A DNA stretch of 64,000 nucleotides, taken from an uncultured Muribaculaceae bacterium (GTDB lineage Bacteria > Bacteroidota > Bacteroidia > Bacteroidales > Muribaculaceae). Of the stretch, positions 47,105 to 56,170 are shown in pieces. Location of the stretch: positions 1-64,000 of the forward strand of contig CAMEPD010000002.1 of the NCBI GenBank assembly GCA_945931475.1. Direction: 5' to 3'. The notes below the pieces were generated by a model. It was not told where the DNA came from, searched no databases, and was given only the letters and a program-made list of their open reading frames with translations. Each line of letters opens with the position of its first letter. Positions within the stretch are counted from its first letter, which is position 1. The translations under genes were made by a program, and so were the position numbers.

Positions 47105-48733
47105 TCAGCGGTCCATGTCGGGCACGATGTAGTCCATCGAGCCGCCGATGGTGATGAGGTCGGCGATTTTCTGGCCGCGCGTTATGTGGTCGACCACGCA
47201 GGCAGCGGGCATCGACGGGGTAACCAACTTCATGCGGTAGGGCTTGGTGGAGCCGTCGGATTCGATATATACGCCGAAGAGGCCGCGGCAACCTTCAACA
47301 AGCTGGAACCAGTGTCCCACGGGAAGCTTGAGTACCTTGGGTACTTTGGCCTGAATCTCCCCCTCGGGGATATTGTCGATGAGCTGGGCTATGATGCGGG
47401 CGCTCTGGGTTATCTCGTCGATACGGTTCTTGAAGCGGGCCATCGAGTCGCCTTCGTGGCGGATTACTTCGTCGAACTCGAGCTCGTTGTATATCGCGTA
47501 GGGATGAGTCTTGCGCACGTCGCAGGCCCAACCCGAGGCGCGGCCCGAGGGGCCGGTGATGGCGTAGGATACGGCATCTTCGTTGGTGAGCACTCCCACA
47601 CCCTCCATACGGTTCCTGGTGATGACGTTGCCGGTGAAGAGCTTGTTGTACTCCTTGATGTTTGCGGGGATGACGTCGAGCAGTGCCTTCACGTCGGCCA
47701 CGAAGTTCTCGTCGAGGTCCTGCATCACGCCGCCGATGGTGTCGTAGTTGAAGGTCATGCGTGCGCCGCAGGTGCGCTCCATGATGTCGAGGATCTGCTC
47801 ACGTACACGCAGGGTGTAGAAGAGCATTGTGGTGGCGCCGAGGTCCATGCAGAATGTGCCCAGGAAGAGGCAGTGCGAGGCGATACGCGACAGCTCGTCC
47901 ATGAGCACGCGGATCACCTGGGCGCGGCGGGGCGCTTCGATACCGGCGGCCTTCTCGATGCACAGGCACAGGCCGTGGTGGTAGTTGTGGGCCGAGAAGT
48001 AGTCCATTCGGTCCATGAAGTGAAGTGTCTGGGGGTAGTTGAGGTCCTCGCAGAGCTTCTCGATGCCGCGGTGTATGTAGCCCATGTACACGTCGATGCG
48101 CTTGATGGTCTCGCCGTCGATGGCGGTGCGGAAGCGGAGCACACCGTGTGTGGCCGGGTGCTGCGGGCCGATGTTCACCACGAAATCTTCGGGGGCGAAG
48201 ATGCGGCGCTCGTTCTTGCGCACTTCGCCCGAGGCGGTCTCCACCCACTGGTCGGTGAAGTCGCTCTGGCGCTCGTTCTCGATGCTTACGGGGTTGAGCG
48301 AGGGGTTATCGTCGTAGTCTTTGCGCAGGGGGTAGCCCTTCCAGTCGATGTTGAGGAAGAGGCGGCGCATATCGGGGTTGCCTATGAAGATTATGCCGTA
48401 GAAATCGTATACCTCACGCTCGTAGAACTGGGCGATGTGGTAGAGGTCGGCGATGGAGTGGAGCATGGGCTTGTCGCGGTCGTCGGTCGACACCTTTACG
48501 GCAATCACTTGCTTCGAGCGGGTCGACATCAGGTAGTAGATGCAGCCCAGGGAGGTCTTCCAGTCCATGCCCACGATAGTGACGAGGTAGTCGAAGCGCA
48601 GCTCGGAATCGTCGCGGAGGGTTTTCACCAGGTCGTGGAGCCTGGCGTCGGGAACAGTGATGCGAAACTCGCCGGCATCCTCGAATGAGGCTTCCGGGAA
48701 CAGCTTGGCAATCTTTTCCTGCAGGTTGGACAT
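47105..48733 (-). CDS. nuoCD: NADH-quinone oxidoreductase fused subunit C/D
   Basis: 542 residues. The NuoC part (1-about 150) has the signature EREVYDFYGIIFIGNPDMRR. The NuoD part begins near 180 with IGPQHPATHGVLR (188-200) and carries the quinone-site region through to the C-terminal SMDYIVPDMDR. The CD fusion is usual in Bacteroidetes. It starts 29 nt after nuoB, and 84 nt separate it from nuoH. Confidence 0.97.
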   Translation of the reverse strand: MSNLQEKIAKLFPEASFEDAGEFRITVPDARLHDLVKTLRDDSELRFDYLVTIVGMDWKTSLGCIYYLMSTRSKQVIAVKVSTDDRDKPMLHSIADLYHIAQFYEREVYDFYGIIFIGNPDMRRLFLNIDWKGYPLRKDYDDNPSLNPVSIENERQSDFTDQWVETASGEVRKNERRIFAPEDFVVNIGPQHPATHGVLRFRTAIDGETIKRIDVYMGYIHRGIEKLCEDLNYPQTLHFMDRMDYFSAHNYHHGLCLCIEKAAGIEAPRRAQVIRVLMDELSRIASHCLFLGTFCMDLGATTMLFYTLRVREQILDIMERTCGARMTFNYDTIGGVMQDLDENFVADVKALLDVIPANIKEYNKLFTGNVITRNRMEGVGVLTNEDAVSYAITGPSGRASGWACDVRKTHPYAIYNELEFDEVIRHEGDSMARFKNRIDEITQSARIIAQLIDNIPEGEIQAKVPKVLKLPVGHWFQLVEGCRGLFGVYIESDGSTKPYRMKLVTPSMPAACVVDHITRGQKIADLITIGGSMDYIVPDMDR

Positions 48734-48762
48734 ATCGTAATTAATAATGTGCTGATGAGTGG

Positions 48763-49419
48763 TTATTTATTTGTCCGGTCGGCGTCGTCGGGAAGTACGG
48801 GGTTGTAGAGGGCTTCCTGTTCGGGGTGCTCGCGGAAGAAGTCCTGGCGTTTCTCCTGACGGTTCACGCCGCCGAAGAATTTCTCGACCTTGACTTTGCG
48901 CGAGAGCTGCATGATGGAGTAAATCATGGCCTCGGGGCGGGGAGGGCAGCCGGGGCAGAATACGTCGACGGGCACAATGTCCTCGATGCCTTTGGCTACG
49001 TGGTACGACTTGCGGAACGGACCGCCCGAGATGGCGCATGAGCCGCAGGCGATGACATATTTAGGCTCGGCCAGCTGGTCGTATAGGCGGCGGAATACGG
49101 GCACCATGCGGTTTACAATAGTGCCGGCCACCATCATGAAGTCGGCCTGGCGCGGCGACGAACGCGCTACTTCCCAGCCGAAACGGGCCATGTCGAAGCG
49201 TGCGGCGCCTAACGATACGAACTCGATGCCGCAGCAGCTTGTGGCGAATGTCAGTGGCCAAAGCGAGTTGCTTCGGCCCCAGTTGATGAGCTTGTCGAGC
49301 GAGCCGACCAGAACGTTGGTGCCCGAGGCACGCAGCTCCTCGACCAGATGCTCGATGTATTCGTTGTCCTTCCAGTCCTCGTAGGGCATGGACTTGGTTG
49401 TGATTTTCTTTACTTCCAT
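48763..49419 (-). CDS. nuoB: NADH-quinone oxidoreductase subunit B
   Basis: 218 residues. The N2 cluster ligands are visible: the tandem cysteines 62-63 in TSCCGIEF, cysteine 128 in ACGSCAISGG and cysteine 158 in FCPGCPPRPEA. It overlaps the end of nuoA by 10 nt, a sign of translational coupling. Confidence 0.97.
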   Translation of the reverse strand: MEVKKITTKSMPYEDWKDNEYIEHLVEELRASGTNVLVGSLDKLINWGRSNSLWPLTFATSCCGIEFVSLGAARFDMARFGWEVARSSPRQADFMMVAGTIVNRMVPVFRRLYDQLAEPKYVIACGSCAISGGPFRKSYHVAKGIEDIVPVDVFCPGCPPRPEAMIYSIMQLSRKVKVEKFFGGVNRQEKRQDFFREHPEQEALYNPVLPDDADRTNK

Positions 49420-49787
49420 TCAAGCGCTCCTTTCCGCCAGGCGTAGACCAGGCCCAGCACTAAGATTGCAAAGAATACGGCGACGCAGGCTATGGCGCCC
49501 ATACCCAGTTCCTTCATTTTTACGGCCCAGGGGAAGAGGAACACTGTTTCTACGTCGAACATCAGGAAGAGGATGGCGAAAAGGTAGTAGCCTACGTGGA
49601 AGCGGGTCATCGACGAACCGCGTGTGGGTATACCGCACTCGTATGCTTCGCCTTTTTGAACGTTGTACGACCGGGGTGAGATGAGCTTGGCAATCCAAAG
49701 AGCCAGGCCTACCAGCGCGATACCCGTAAAGAGCGCTACGATGGCAAATACCACAGGTTCGATACCAAATATTCCTAAAGATATCAT
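49410..49787 (-). CDS. nuoA: NADH-quinone oxidoreductase subunit A
   Basis: 125 residues with three membrane helices; the conserved loop YECGIPTRGS and the acidic-rich helix FLMFDVETVFLFPWA are present. First gene of the long energy block, preceded by a -7 box and a leader of about 90 nt. No nuoE, nuoF or nuoG lies upstream. Confidence 0.96.
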   Translation of the reverse strand: MISLGIFGIEPVVFAIVALFTGIALVGLALWIAKLISPRSYNVQKGEAYECGIPTRGSSMTRFHVGYYLFAILFLMFDVETVFLFPWAVKMKELGMGAIACVAVFFAILVLGLVYAWRKGALEWK

Positions 49788-50095
49788 GAGAAAATATGAT
49801 TAGTTTTCAGAGTAATCTTGCTCTGGGTCAGAGCATTGAGTCCAGCCGTGGACAGACGTTCTGATACAGGGGCAGTTTTCCGGGGGCAAAGTTAACAATT
49901 TTTTTGTTACTTTGGCATAAAATCGGAGGGCAATTTGTCATCAATTTTCATGGCGACCGGAATTTTGCGGCTTTTTTGCTGGCAAAAAGATATTGATGGA
50001 GCTGGGACGGAAGCATGGCAACGGTGGGTGAGTGGCGGATGTGGCGACGGGTAATGTGCCGTCGGGGAAGGGGAGATGTGGCGACGGGAGGGTAT
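49788..50095. other. Intergenic region between tsf and nuoA
   Basis: About 300 nt without a gene (382 nt including the tsf terminator). It holds the nuoA promoter and leader, and a 14-bp direct repeat GATGTGGCGACGGG at 50038-50051 and 50075-50088 that is otherwise unexplained. Confidence 0.6.
49887..49894 (-). promoter_or_regulatory. -7 box for the nuo/atp block
   Basis: Minus-strand TAACTTTG, an exact TAnnTTTG match, about 100 nt above the nuoA ATG. An A/T-rich tract follows upstream; no -33 element is clear. It is the only good box I found for the whole 18-kb block. Confidence 0.6.
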
Positions 50096-50130
50096 AAAAA
50101 AAGGAGATGCGCCATTTATGACGCATCTCC
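50096..50130 (-). terminator. Terminator of the rplM-rpsI-rpsB-tsf operon
   Basis: GGAGATGCG (50103-50111) pairs with CGCATCTCC (50122-50130), followed on the minus strand by a run of seven T (plus A tract 50096-50102). It has the same stem core as the endonuclease terminator at 20369. Confidence 0.9.
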
Positions 50131-50169
50131 CTTAAGTATGCTTGGTGTTATGACTAAGCGGGGTGGGGA

Positions 50170-51162
50170 TTAGTCCTCGTTGAGGTTTACGCGCTTGAAG
50201 GCGACGGCAACGAGGCCCTTCTGGCTCTTCTCGAGGAACTGGCCTACGGTGAGCTTGGAATCCTGTACGTATTCCTGCTCCAGGAGGCAGTTCTCTTTGA
50301 AGAACTTGTTCAGACGGCCGTTGGCGATGTTCTGAATCATCTGCTCGGGCAGGTTGGCTGCCTTGGCTTCGGCTGTCTCTTTCATGATTTTGCGACCCTT
50401 TTCAACGTCGTCGGCTGTAAGCCAACCCTTGGCCTGGTTCGACTCGATGTGGTCTTCTGAATCGAAGTGGTTGGGGTTGAGACCGGCTTTGCGGAGGGCT
50501 GCCTCTACGGCTTTCTGTACCTGCTCGGCTTTGGTCTTCTCTACGGCTACGGCGATTTCCTGGTCGATTGTGGCCTGGGGCACGTCGTTGCGCGAAACGG
50601 CTACGGGGTTCATCGAGGCGATCTGCATGCACACTTCGCGGCCGACCTGGGGGTCAACGTCGGGAAGGTTGAAGCCTACGATGGCGGCAAGCTTGTTGTT
50701 GAAGTGGTTGTAGGAGGCGGTTGTGGGGGCTTCCACTACTTCGTAAGCGCCGATTTCGGTCTTTTCGCCGGTTTTGCCTGATTCCTCGGTGACGAGCTCG
50801 GCGACTGTGCGGCCGTCGACTACGAGTGCCTTGAGGGCATCGACGTCCTTGCAGCGGTTTGCTACGGCGAGGTCGAGAAGCTGCTTGGTGAGGTTTACGA
50901 AACCTTCGTTCTTGGCGACGAAGTCGGTTTCGCACTGGAGAGCGATTACTGCGGCGAAGTCACCCTCGTTCTTCGAGAGTACGCAGCCTTCGGCGGCTAC
51001 GCGGTCTTCGCGCTTGGCGGCTACGGCCTGACCCTTTTTGCGGAGGATTTCGACGGCGGCTTCGATGTCGCCGTTTGTCTCAGCGAGGGCTTTTTTGCAG
51101 TCCATCAGGCCGGCCTGGGTAAGGTGGCGCAGCTTGGTGATTTCTGCCATTGTTACTGCCAT
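50170..51162 (-). CDS. tsf: Translation elongation factor Ts
   Basis: 330 residues. EF-Ts recycles EF-Tu by releasing GDP. The ATG at 51162 (MAVTMAEITKLRHLTQAG) is preferred because Bacteroides EF-Ts begins the same way; the frame extends upstream only by overlap with rpsB. TGDI-like EF-Tu contact ETNGDIEAAVEILRKKGQA, CETDFVAKNEGF and the two core subdomains are intact. It is the last gene of the operon, 37 nt after rpsB. Confidence 0.97.
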   Translation of the reverse strand: MAVTMAEITKLRHLTQAGLMDCKKALAETNGDIEAAVEILRKKGQAVAAKREDRVAAEGCVLSKNEGDFAAVIALQCETDFVAKNEGFVNLTKQLLDLAVANRCKDVDALKALVVDGRTVAELVTEESGKTGEKTEIGAYEVVEAPTTASYNHFNNKLAAIVGFNLPDVDPQVGREVCMQIASMNPVAVSRNDVPQATIDQEIAVAVEKTKAEQVQKAVEAALRKAGLNPNHFDSEDHIESNQAKGWLTADDVEKGRKIMKETAEAKAANLPEQMIQNIANGRLNKFFKENCLLEQEYVQDSKLTVGQFLEKSQKGLVAVAFKRVNLNED

Positions 51163-51199
51163 AACTATTTTTGTGTTAGATGGTTGGATGGTAGGTTGA

Positions 51200-52054
51200 T
51201 TATTCAGCGGCGGGAGCTTCATCAGCGGCAGCGGCGGGAGCCTCTTCGGCAGCGGGAGCTGCGGCTTCGGGGGCTTCGGCGGCTTCGTTGCGGCGAACGG
51301 CGCGGCGGCGCTGGCGGGGTGCGGGAGCGCCCTCTTCGCCGGCGGCCTGGGTGTCGACCTTCTCGGCCTTACGCTCTTCGAGGCCTTCGGCCATGGCTGA
51401 GCATACGGTGTCGAGGATGAGTTCAATCGACTTGGAGGCGTCGTCGTTGCAGGGGATTACGTAGTCGATGTTTGTGGGGTCGGAGTTGGTGTCGACCATG
51501 GCGAATACGGGGATGCCGAGACGGTTGGCTTCGGCCACGGCGATGCGCTCTTTCAGTACGTCAACTACGAAGAGTGCCGAGGGAAGACGGTTGAGGTCGG
51601 CGATGGAGCCGAGGGTCTTCTCGAGTTTGGCGCGCTGACGCGAAATCTGGAGTTTTTCGCGCTTGGAGAGGTTGTCGAATGTACCATCCTTGGTCATCTT
51701 GTCGATGGAGGCCATCTTCTTGACGGCTTTGCGGATGGTGGGGAAGTTGGTGAGCATACCGCCGGGCCAGCGTTCGATTACGTAGGGCATACCTACGGCC
51801 TGGGCCTTGTCGGCAGTAACTTGTTTGGCCTGTTTTTTGGTGGCAACAAAGAGAACTTTCTTGCCTGATTTAGCTATCTGCTTGAGGGCTGCTGCGGCTT
51901 CTTCAACCTTGGCAGCGGTCTTGTAGAGGTCGAGAATGTGGATACCGTTGCGCTCCATGAAGATATACGGAGCCATGGCAGGATTCCATTTGCGTTTGAG
52001 GTGACCGAAATGGCAGCCTGCCTCGAGAAGTTGGTCAAATGTAGGAGTTGACAT
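51200..52054 (-). CDS. rpsB: 30S ribosomal protein S2 with Ala/Glu-rich tail
   Basis: 284 residues from the ATG at 52054 (MSTPTFDQLLEAGCHFGHLKRKWNP). Signatures are HFGHLKRKWNPAM, FVATKKQAK, YVIERWPGGMLTNF and VFAMVDTNSDPTNIDYVIP. The last 50 or so residues are a low-complexity tail rich in Ala, Glu and Pro with an Arg cluster, longer than in E. coli S2 (241 residues). Confidence 0.97.
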   Translation of the reverse strand: MSTPTFDQLLEAGCHFGHLKRKWNPAMAPYIFMERNGIHILDLYKTAAKVEEAAAALKQIAKSGKKVLFVATKKQAKQVTADKAQAVGMPYVIERWPGGMLTNFPTIRKAVKKMASIDKMTKDGTFDNLSKREKLQISRQRAKLEKTLGSIADLNRLPSALFVVDVLKERIAVAEANRLGIPVFAMVDTNSDPTNIDYVIPCNDDASKSIELILDTVCSAMAEGLEERKAEKVDTQAAGEEGAPAPRQRRRAVRRNEAAEAPEAAAPAAEEAPAAAADEAPAAE

Positions 52055-52092
52055 TTTCTGTAAAAAGATGTGTTTACGTTCTTTGTAATTAC

Positions 52093-52126
52093 AACCCCGG
52101 GGTAGGGAACGCGGGTCCATCCGCGG
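52093..52126. other. Hairpins in the rpsI-rpsB gap
   Basis: The palindrome ACCCCGGGGT (52093-52102) is next to a CGCGG/CCGCG stem (52110-52114 with 52121-52125). The gap is 111 nt, wide for this operon. Possible leader or stability structure for rpsB-tsf; no T tract. Confidence 0.45.
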
Positions 52127-52164
52127 GATTTAGATACTAAACTCAGGAGGGAGAGCGGGCAAGC

Positions 52165-52564
<400 letters not shown>

Positions 52565-52592
52565 AATTGCTTTTGGATGGGTTTAGGCGTTA

Positions 52593-53072
52593 TTACTTGA
52601 TTTTGTTGATGTCGAGCACCTTTACGTCCATGTTCTGCTGCGGGTAGTCGGGGCCGTTGTAGACATGGAGGTTCTTGATAAGCTGACGGCCAAGACGGTT
52701 CTTGGGGAGCATACCCTTTACAACACGGAGGTAGAGGGGGTGCATGCCGGGCTTGAGGTGCTTGTTGTACGATTTCTTCATCAGTACCTCGGGGGTGAGC
52801 TCGCGCTGACCGCCGGGATAGCCGGTGTAGTTGAGGTAGATGCGGTCGGTCATCTTTTTGCCGGTGAGAACGCATTTCTCAGCGTTGATGATGATGACAT
52901 TGTCGCCGCAGTTTACGAAAGGCGAGTACGAGGGTTTGTTTTTGCCGCGGAGGATTTTGGCAACCTTTGAGCAAAGGCGACCGAGTACCTGGTCGGTGGC
53001 ATCAATCAAAACCCAATCGTGCTGAACGCTCTGAGCGTTGGGTGTGACGGTTTTGTAGCTTAAAGTATCCAC
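52593..53072 (-). CDS. rplM: 50S ribosomal protein L13
   Basis: 159 residues, an early 50S assembly protein. WVLIDATDQVLGRLCSKVAKIL, NCGDNVIIINAEKCVLTGKK and VVKGMLPKNRLGRQLIKNLHVY are family signatures. First gene of the rplM-rpsI-rpsB-tsf operon. Confidence 0.98.
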   Translation of the reverse strand: MDTLSYKTVTPNAQSVQHDWVLIDATDQVLGRLCSKVAKILRGKNKPSYSPFVNCGDNVIIINAEKCVLTGKKMTDRIYLNYTGYPGGQRELTPEVLMKKSYNKHLKPGMHPLYLRVVKGMLPKNRLGRQLIKNLHVYNGPDYPQQNMDVKVLDINKIK

Positions 53073-53178
53073 AGTTAAAAGTTTGAAAATAAATAAATTA
53101 GTTGCGACTTAACCACACACGATGCCCGGCCAAAGGCATTTGTGGGCTCGGCCGCCATGAAAACTTGGATAGTAATCG
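53073..53178 (-). promoter_or_regulatory. Structured 5' leader of the rplM operon
   Basis: About 105 nt between the inferred transcription start and the rplM ATG. On the minus strand it can form ATGCC/GGCAT (53135-53139 with 53122-53126) or alternatively the crossing pairs GGCC/GGCC and GCCC/GGGC, a pseudoknot-like arrangement. Ribosomal-protein operons are often autoregulated through such leaders; here this is inference. Confidence 0.45.
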
Positions 53179-53183
53179 GACTG

Positions 53184-53215
53184 CAAAGGTATGAACTTTC
53201 AGTGAATTATGCAAA
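53184..53215 (-). promoter_or_regulatory. Promoter of the rplM operon
   Basis: On the minus strand, TTTG (53215-53212), exactly 20 nt, then TACCTTTG (53191-53184). This is the best match to the Bacteroidetes promoter in the window, in keeping with a highly expressed ribosomal operon. Confidence 0.85.
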
Positions 53216-53234
53216 TTTTTCTGCGTGGCGTCAG

Positions 53235-53268
53235 GCGGAGAGTGGAGAGACGAGAGCGGAGAGTGGAG
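53235..53268. repeat. Purine-rich direct repeat after trkH
   Basis: GCGGAGAGTGGAG occurs at 53235-53247 and 53256-53268 with GA-rich sequence between. It lies between the trkH stop codon and the rplM promoter. Confidence 0.7.
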
Positions 53269-53269
53269 G

Positions 53270-54733
53270 TCAGCGGCGCCAGAAGGAGGGGAGGAAGAGT
53301 ACAAGGAAGGTGAACAGCTCGAGGCGTCCTATGAGCATCAATATTGTAAGCAGCCACTTGATGAAGTCGGGGAGCAGTGCGTATGAACCTTCGACACCGG
53401 TGATGCCGAACCCCAGGCCGTTGCACCCGATGCTCGATGTACTCATGAACAGCGAATCATCGAAGCTGTAGCCTGCGAGGGTGATGATTATGGCGGAAAT
53501 CAGGATAATGAGTATATAGAGTGTCATGAATGCCATTATGCGCGATACCGTGCTGTCGGGCAGGGCTTTGCCGTTGATGCGGATTACGTATGTGCGCTTG
53601 GGAAAGACGGCTTTGTGGAGTTCGTTGACGAAGTTATGCCCCAGCACGGCCACACGGTCGATTTTGATACCGCCGGCGGTTGAGCCGCTGCACGAACCGA
53701 ACAGCATCAAAATCAGGGTGAGCAGCAGCGCCAGAGCCCCCCAATTTTCTGACCCTGTCACGGCGAATCCGGTCGATGTTATGGCCGAGACGATGTGGAA
53801 CAGCGGGTCAATCAGCAGGTTGCCGACCGTGGGAGCAACGCCACGGATAAGTGCCGAAACGAGAAACAGCAGGTAGAAAACCAGCACGGTAGCACCGAAG
53901 AATTTCAGTATGTCGTTGCGGAGGAACAGGCGTATGCCCTGTTTCCAACCGGCGTAGAGCAGCATGAAGTTGACGCCGGCGATGAACATTATCACGATGA
54001 TGACGCACATCACATAATCGGAGTGCCAGAAGGCTATCCCTTCGTTGTGAGTGGTGAATCCGCCTGTGGCGATGGTAGCGAAGGTCTGACATACACTGTC
54101 GAAGAGGTTCATCGGTCCGAGCCACAGCAGCAGTATGCACACCGCTGTCAGCGAGGCATATACGCCCCAGATGGAGAGCACTGTCTGGCGGATGCGCGGG
54201 TGCAGCTTGCCGTGGACCACACCGGTGGCTTCGGCGTTGAATATGGAGATGCCGGCGGCCTTGTTCAGTTCGGGGAGCACGGCCAGCATGAAGAAGATAA
54301 TCCCCAGGCCGCCAATCCATTGGGTGAAGGCACGCCAGAAGAGGATGCCGTGCGACTGCGCGTCGACGTCGGCGATGACGCTGGCGCCGGTGGTGGTAAA
54401 GCCTGAAATCACTTCGAACATGGCGTCGGTGACGCTCAGCGCCCGGTCGGCGAGAATGAATGGCAGCATGCCGAATAATCCGAAGACCACCCACACCAAG
54501 GCGGTGATAATGAAGCCCTCGCGGTTGCGCACGGCCGTCGACGACGAGCGCGTGAAGAATTCGGCGATGGCGCCGGTTGCGGCCGCCGCCGCGATTGCCA
54601 CCGCGAAACCGCTCCAGTCGCTTTCGCGGTAGATCAGACAGATAATCAGCGGAACCAACATCAGCAGTGCTTCCACCAACAGCAGTAGTCCTAAAATTCT
54701 GATAATCGAACCGATATTTACTGATTTGCTCAT
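53270..54733 (-). CDS. trkH: Trk-type potassium uptake membrane subunit
   Basis: 487 residues, four M-P-M repeats. Selectivity-filter-like loops include SGFTTTGAS, ATGGFTTHN, ITSTGFAVTG and SSIGCNGLGFG. It forms the potassium channel regulated by the TrkA protein encoded just upstream. Gap to trkA is 85 nt and contains a 17-bp tandem repeat. Confidence 0.95.
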   Translation of the reverse strand: MSKSVNIGSIIRILGLLLLVEALLMLVPLIICLIYRESDWSGFAVAIAAAAATGAIAEFFTRSSSTAVRNREGFIITALVWVVFGLFGMLPFILADRALSVTDAMFEVISGFTTTGASVIADVDAQSHGILFWRAFTQWIGGLGIIFFMLAVLPELNKAAGISIFNAEATGVVHGKLHPRIRQTVLSIWGVYASLTAVCILLLWLGPMNLFDSVCQTFATIATGGFTTHNEGIAFWHSDYVMCVIIVIMFIAGVNFMLLYAGWKQGIRLFLRNDILKFFGATVLVFYLLFLVSALIRGVAPTVGNLLIDPLFHIVSAITSTGFAVTGSENWGALALLLTLILMLFGSCSGSTAGGIKIDRVAVLGHNFVNELHKAVFPKRTYVIRINGKALPDSTVSRIMAFMTLYILIILISAIIITLAGYSFDDSLFMSTSSIGCNGLGFGITGVEGSYALLPDFIKWLLTILMLIGRLELFTFLVLFLPSFWRR

Positions 54734-54753
54734 ACGGGTTTCACACCTTAATA

Positions 54754-54787
54754 AATGTAGTGTCAGAAATAATGTAGTGTCAGATAT
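54754..54787. repeat. 17-bp tandem repeat, two copies, in the trkA-trkH gap
   Basis: AATGTAGTGTCAGAAAT (54754-54770) is followed directly by AATGTAGTGTCAGATAT (54771-54787); 16 of 17 bases agree. It lies 20-55 nt above the trkH ATG on the minus strand. Confidence 0.9.
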
Positions 54788-54818
54788 TACGGGTAGTCTT
54801 AGGTGCCATTACATTGGG

Positions 54819-56153
54819 CTACCGGAAGATTTTCTCGATTTTGGAAATCGAACCCGATACGCTGAATACTACCACATGATCGCCTGGATGGATTTGGGTC
54901 TGACCGACAGCAAGTTGGCCGACACCGTCGCGTATCAGGCCCGCGATGGTGATGCCGCGTGGCAGCGACAGCTCGCTCAGCGGACGCGACACGATAAGCG
55001 AGCGGGGGGATGCCTTGATTTCAGTGACTTCGGCCTTGTCGAGCGACAGGCATTGTGCCGTGGTGGAGTTGGTGTCGAGCACCGTGCTGAGTACCTTGCC
55101 GGTGTTTAGCAGCTTTTTATTGATTATTTTGTCGATGGCAAGGCTTTGGGCTTCAGGGATATACTGCAGCTCCTCGATACGGGCGAGTGTGCGCCGCACG
55201 CCGTGCTCGCGCGCCACCATGCAGCTGACGATGTTGGTCTCGGAGCTTCCGGTAAGTGCCAGGAAGGTGTCGCACTTCTCGATACCCTCCTCCTTGAGGG
55301 TGAGGATATCGTTAGCCGTGGCGTTTATGACAACCGTGTCGGGGAATCGCTCGGCGATGGTCCGGCAACGGGAACTGTCGGGGTCGATGACGGTGATATT
55401 GTATTTGCCGTCGGTGAGTTCGAGCAGATTTTCGGTGACGCGTCCGGCTCCGGTAATCATCATGCGGCGGGTGGGGGTCACATCCTTGCCGCAGAGTGCC
55501 GGGAGGGCGTCGATGTTCTCGGGAAGTACCGAGAAGTACACCGTATCGCCCTCGAGCAGCATGTCGTCGCCACGGGGTATGATGATAGTGTTTCCACGCT
55601 TTATGGCCGCGACGTGGAATTTACGGGGATTCGAGGGGATGTCGCGCAGATACAGGCCGCAGAGCGTGCCCGATGCCTCCATGCGTATGCCCACCACGAA
55701 GAATGTGCCCCGGTGGAATGGAATCCATTCGCTCACCCATGAATGTTCGATGAAGCGCGAAGCCTCGATAGCCGCAACCTTCTCGGGGATAATGATCTGG
55801 TCAACGCCGTTATGCTGTAGCATCGCCGTGACGCGTGCGAGGGTGAACTCGGGGTTGTCGACGCGCGCCACACATCGGCGCGCGCCGCATTCCTTGGCCA
55901 TTTCGCAGGCGATGATGTTGACCGATTCATCGGGGGTAACGGCCACGAACACGTCGGCGCGTTCGGCTCCGCAGCGTGTGAGGTTCTCGATTGACACGGG
56001 GCTTCCCTCGAAGGTCATGAAGTTGCCCGAGGCATCGAGCTCGTCAAGTCGCGATTTGTCGGTGCCCATAAGCACGACATCCTGATTCTCGACCGACAGC
56101 ATCTGTGCCAGATAGGTGCCGGTCTCGCCGTCGCCGGCTATTATGATTCTCAT
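54819..56153 (-). CDS. trkA: Trk potassium transport regulatory subunit (NAD-binding)
   Basis: 444 residues: two RCK_N Rossmann domains, the first opening with MRIIIAGDGETGTYLA and the second with MMITGAGRVTENLLEL, each followed by an RCK_C/TrkA_C domain. It gates TrkH in response to nucleotides. Starts 17 nt after the end of cls. Confidence 0.95.
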   Translation of the reverse strand: MRIIIAGDGETGTYLAQMLSVENQDVVLMGTDKSRLDELDASGNFMTFEGSPVSIENLTRCGAERADVFVAVTPDESVNIIACEMAKECGARRCVARVDNPEFTLARVTAMLQHNGVDQIIIPEKVAAIEASRFIEHSWVSEWIPFHRGTFFVVGIRMEASGTLCGLYLRDIPSNPRKFHVAAIKRGNTIIIPRGDDMLLEGDTVYFSVLPENIDALPALCGKDVTPTRRMMITGAGRVTENLLELTDGKYNITVIDPDSSRCRTIAERFPDTVVINATANDILTLKEEGIEKCDTFLALTGSSETNIVSCMVAREHGVRRTLARIEELQYIPEAQSLAIDKIINKKLLNTGKVLSTVLDTNSTTAQCLSLDKAEVTEIKASPRSLIVSRPLSELSLPRGITIAGLIRDGVGQLAVGQTQIHPGDHVVVFSVSGSISKIEKIFR

Positions 56154-56170
56154 TGCTTAATTATTCTTGT

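Noticed and set aside
47090..48688. Open frame of 532 codons on the plus strand
   Set aside because: It is fully antisense to nuoCD; the composition is that of a shadow frame, while nuoCD has all expected motifs.
49788..50169. Missing nuoE, nuoF and nuoG as a deletion
   Set aside because: Bacteroidetes complex I loci normally lack these genes, so the absence is expected and not a local loss.
51163..51426. Upstream extension of tsf overlapping rpsB
   Set aside because: The extra 88 codons encode a Pro/Ala-rich sequence produced by reading rpsB out of frame. EF-Ts starts at the MAVTMAEITK methionine.
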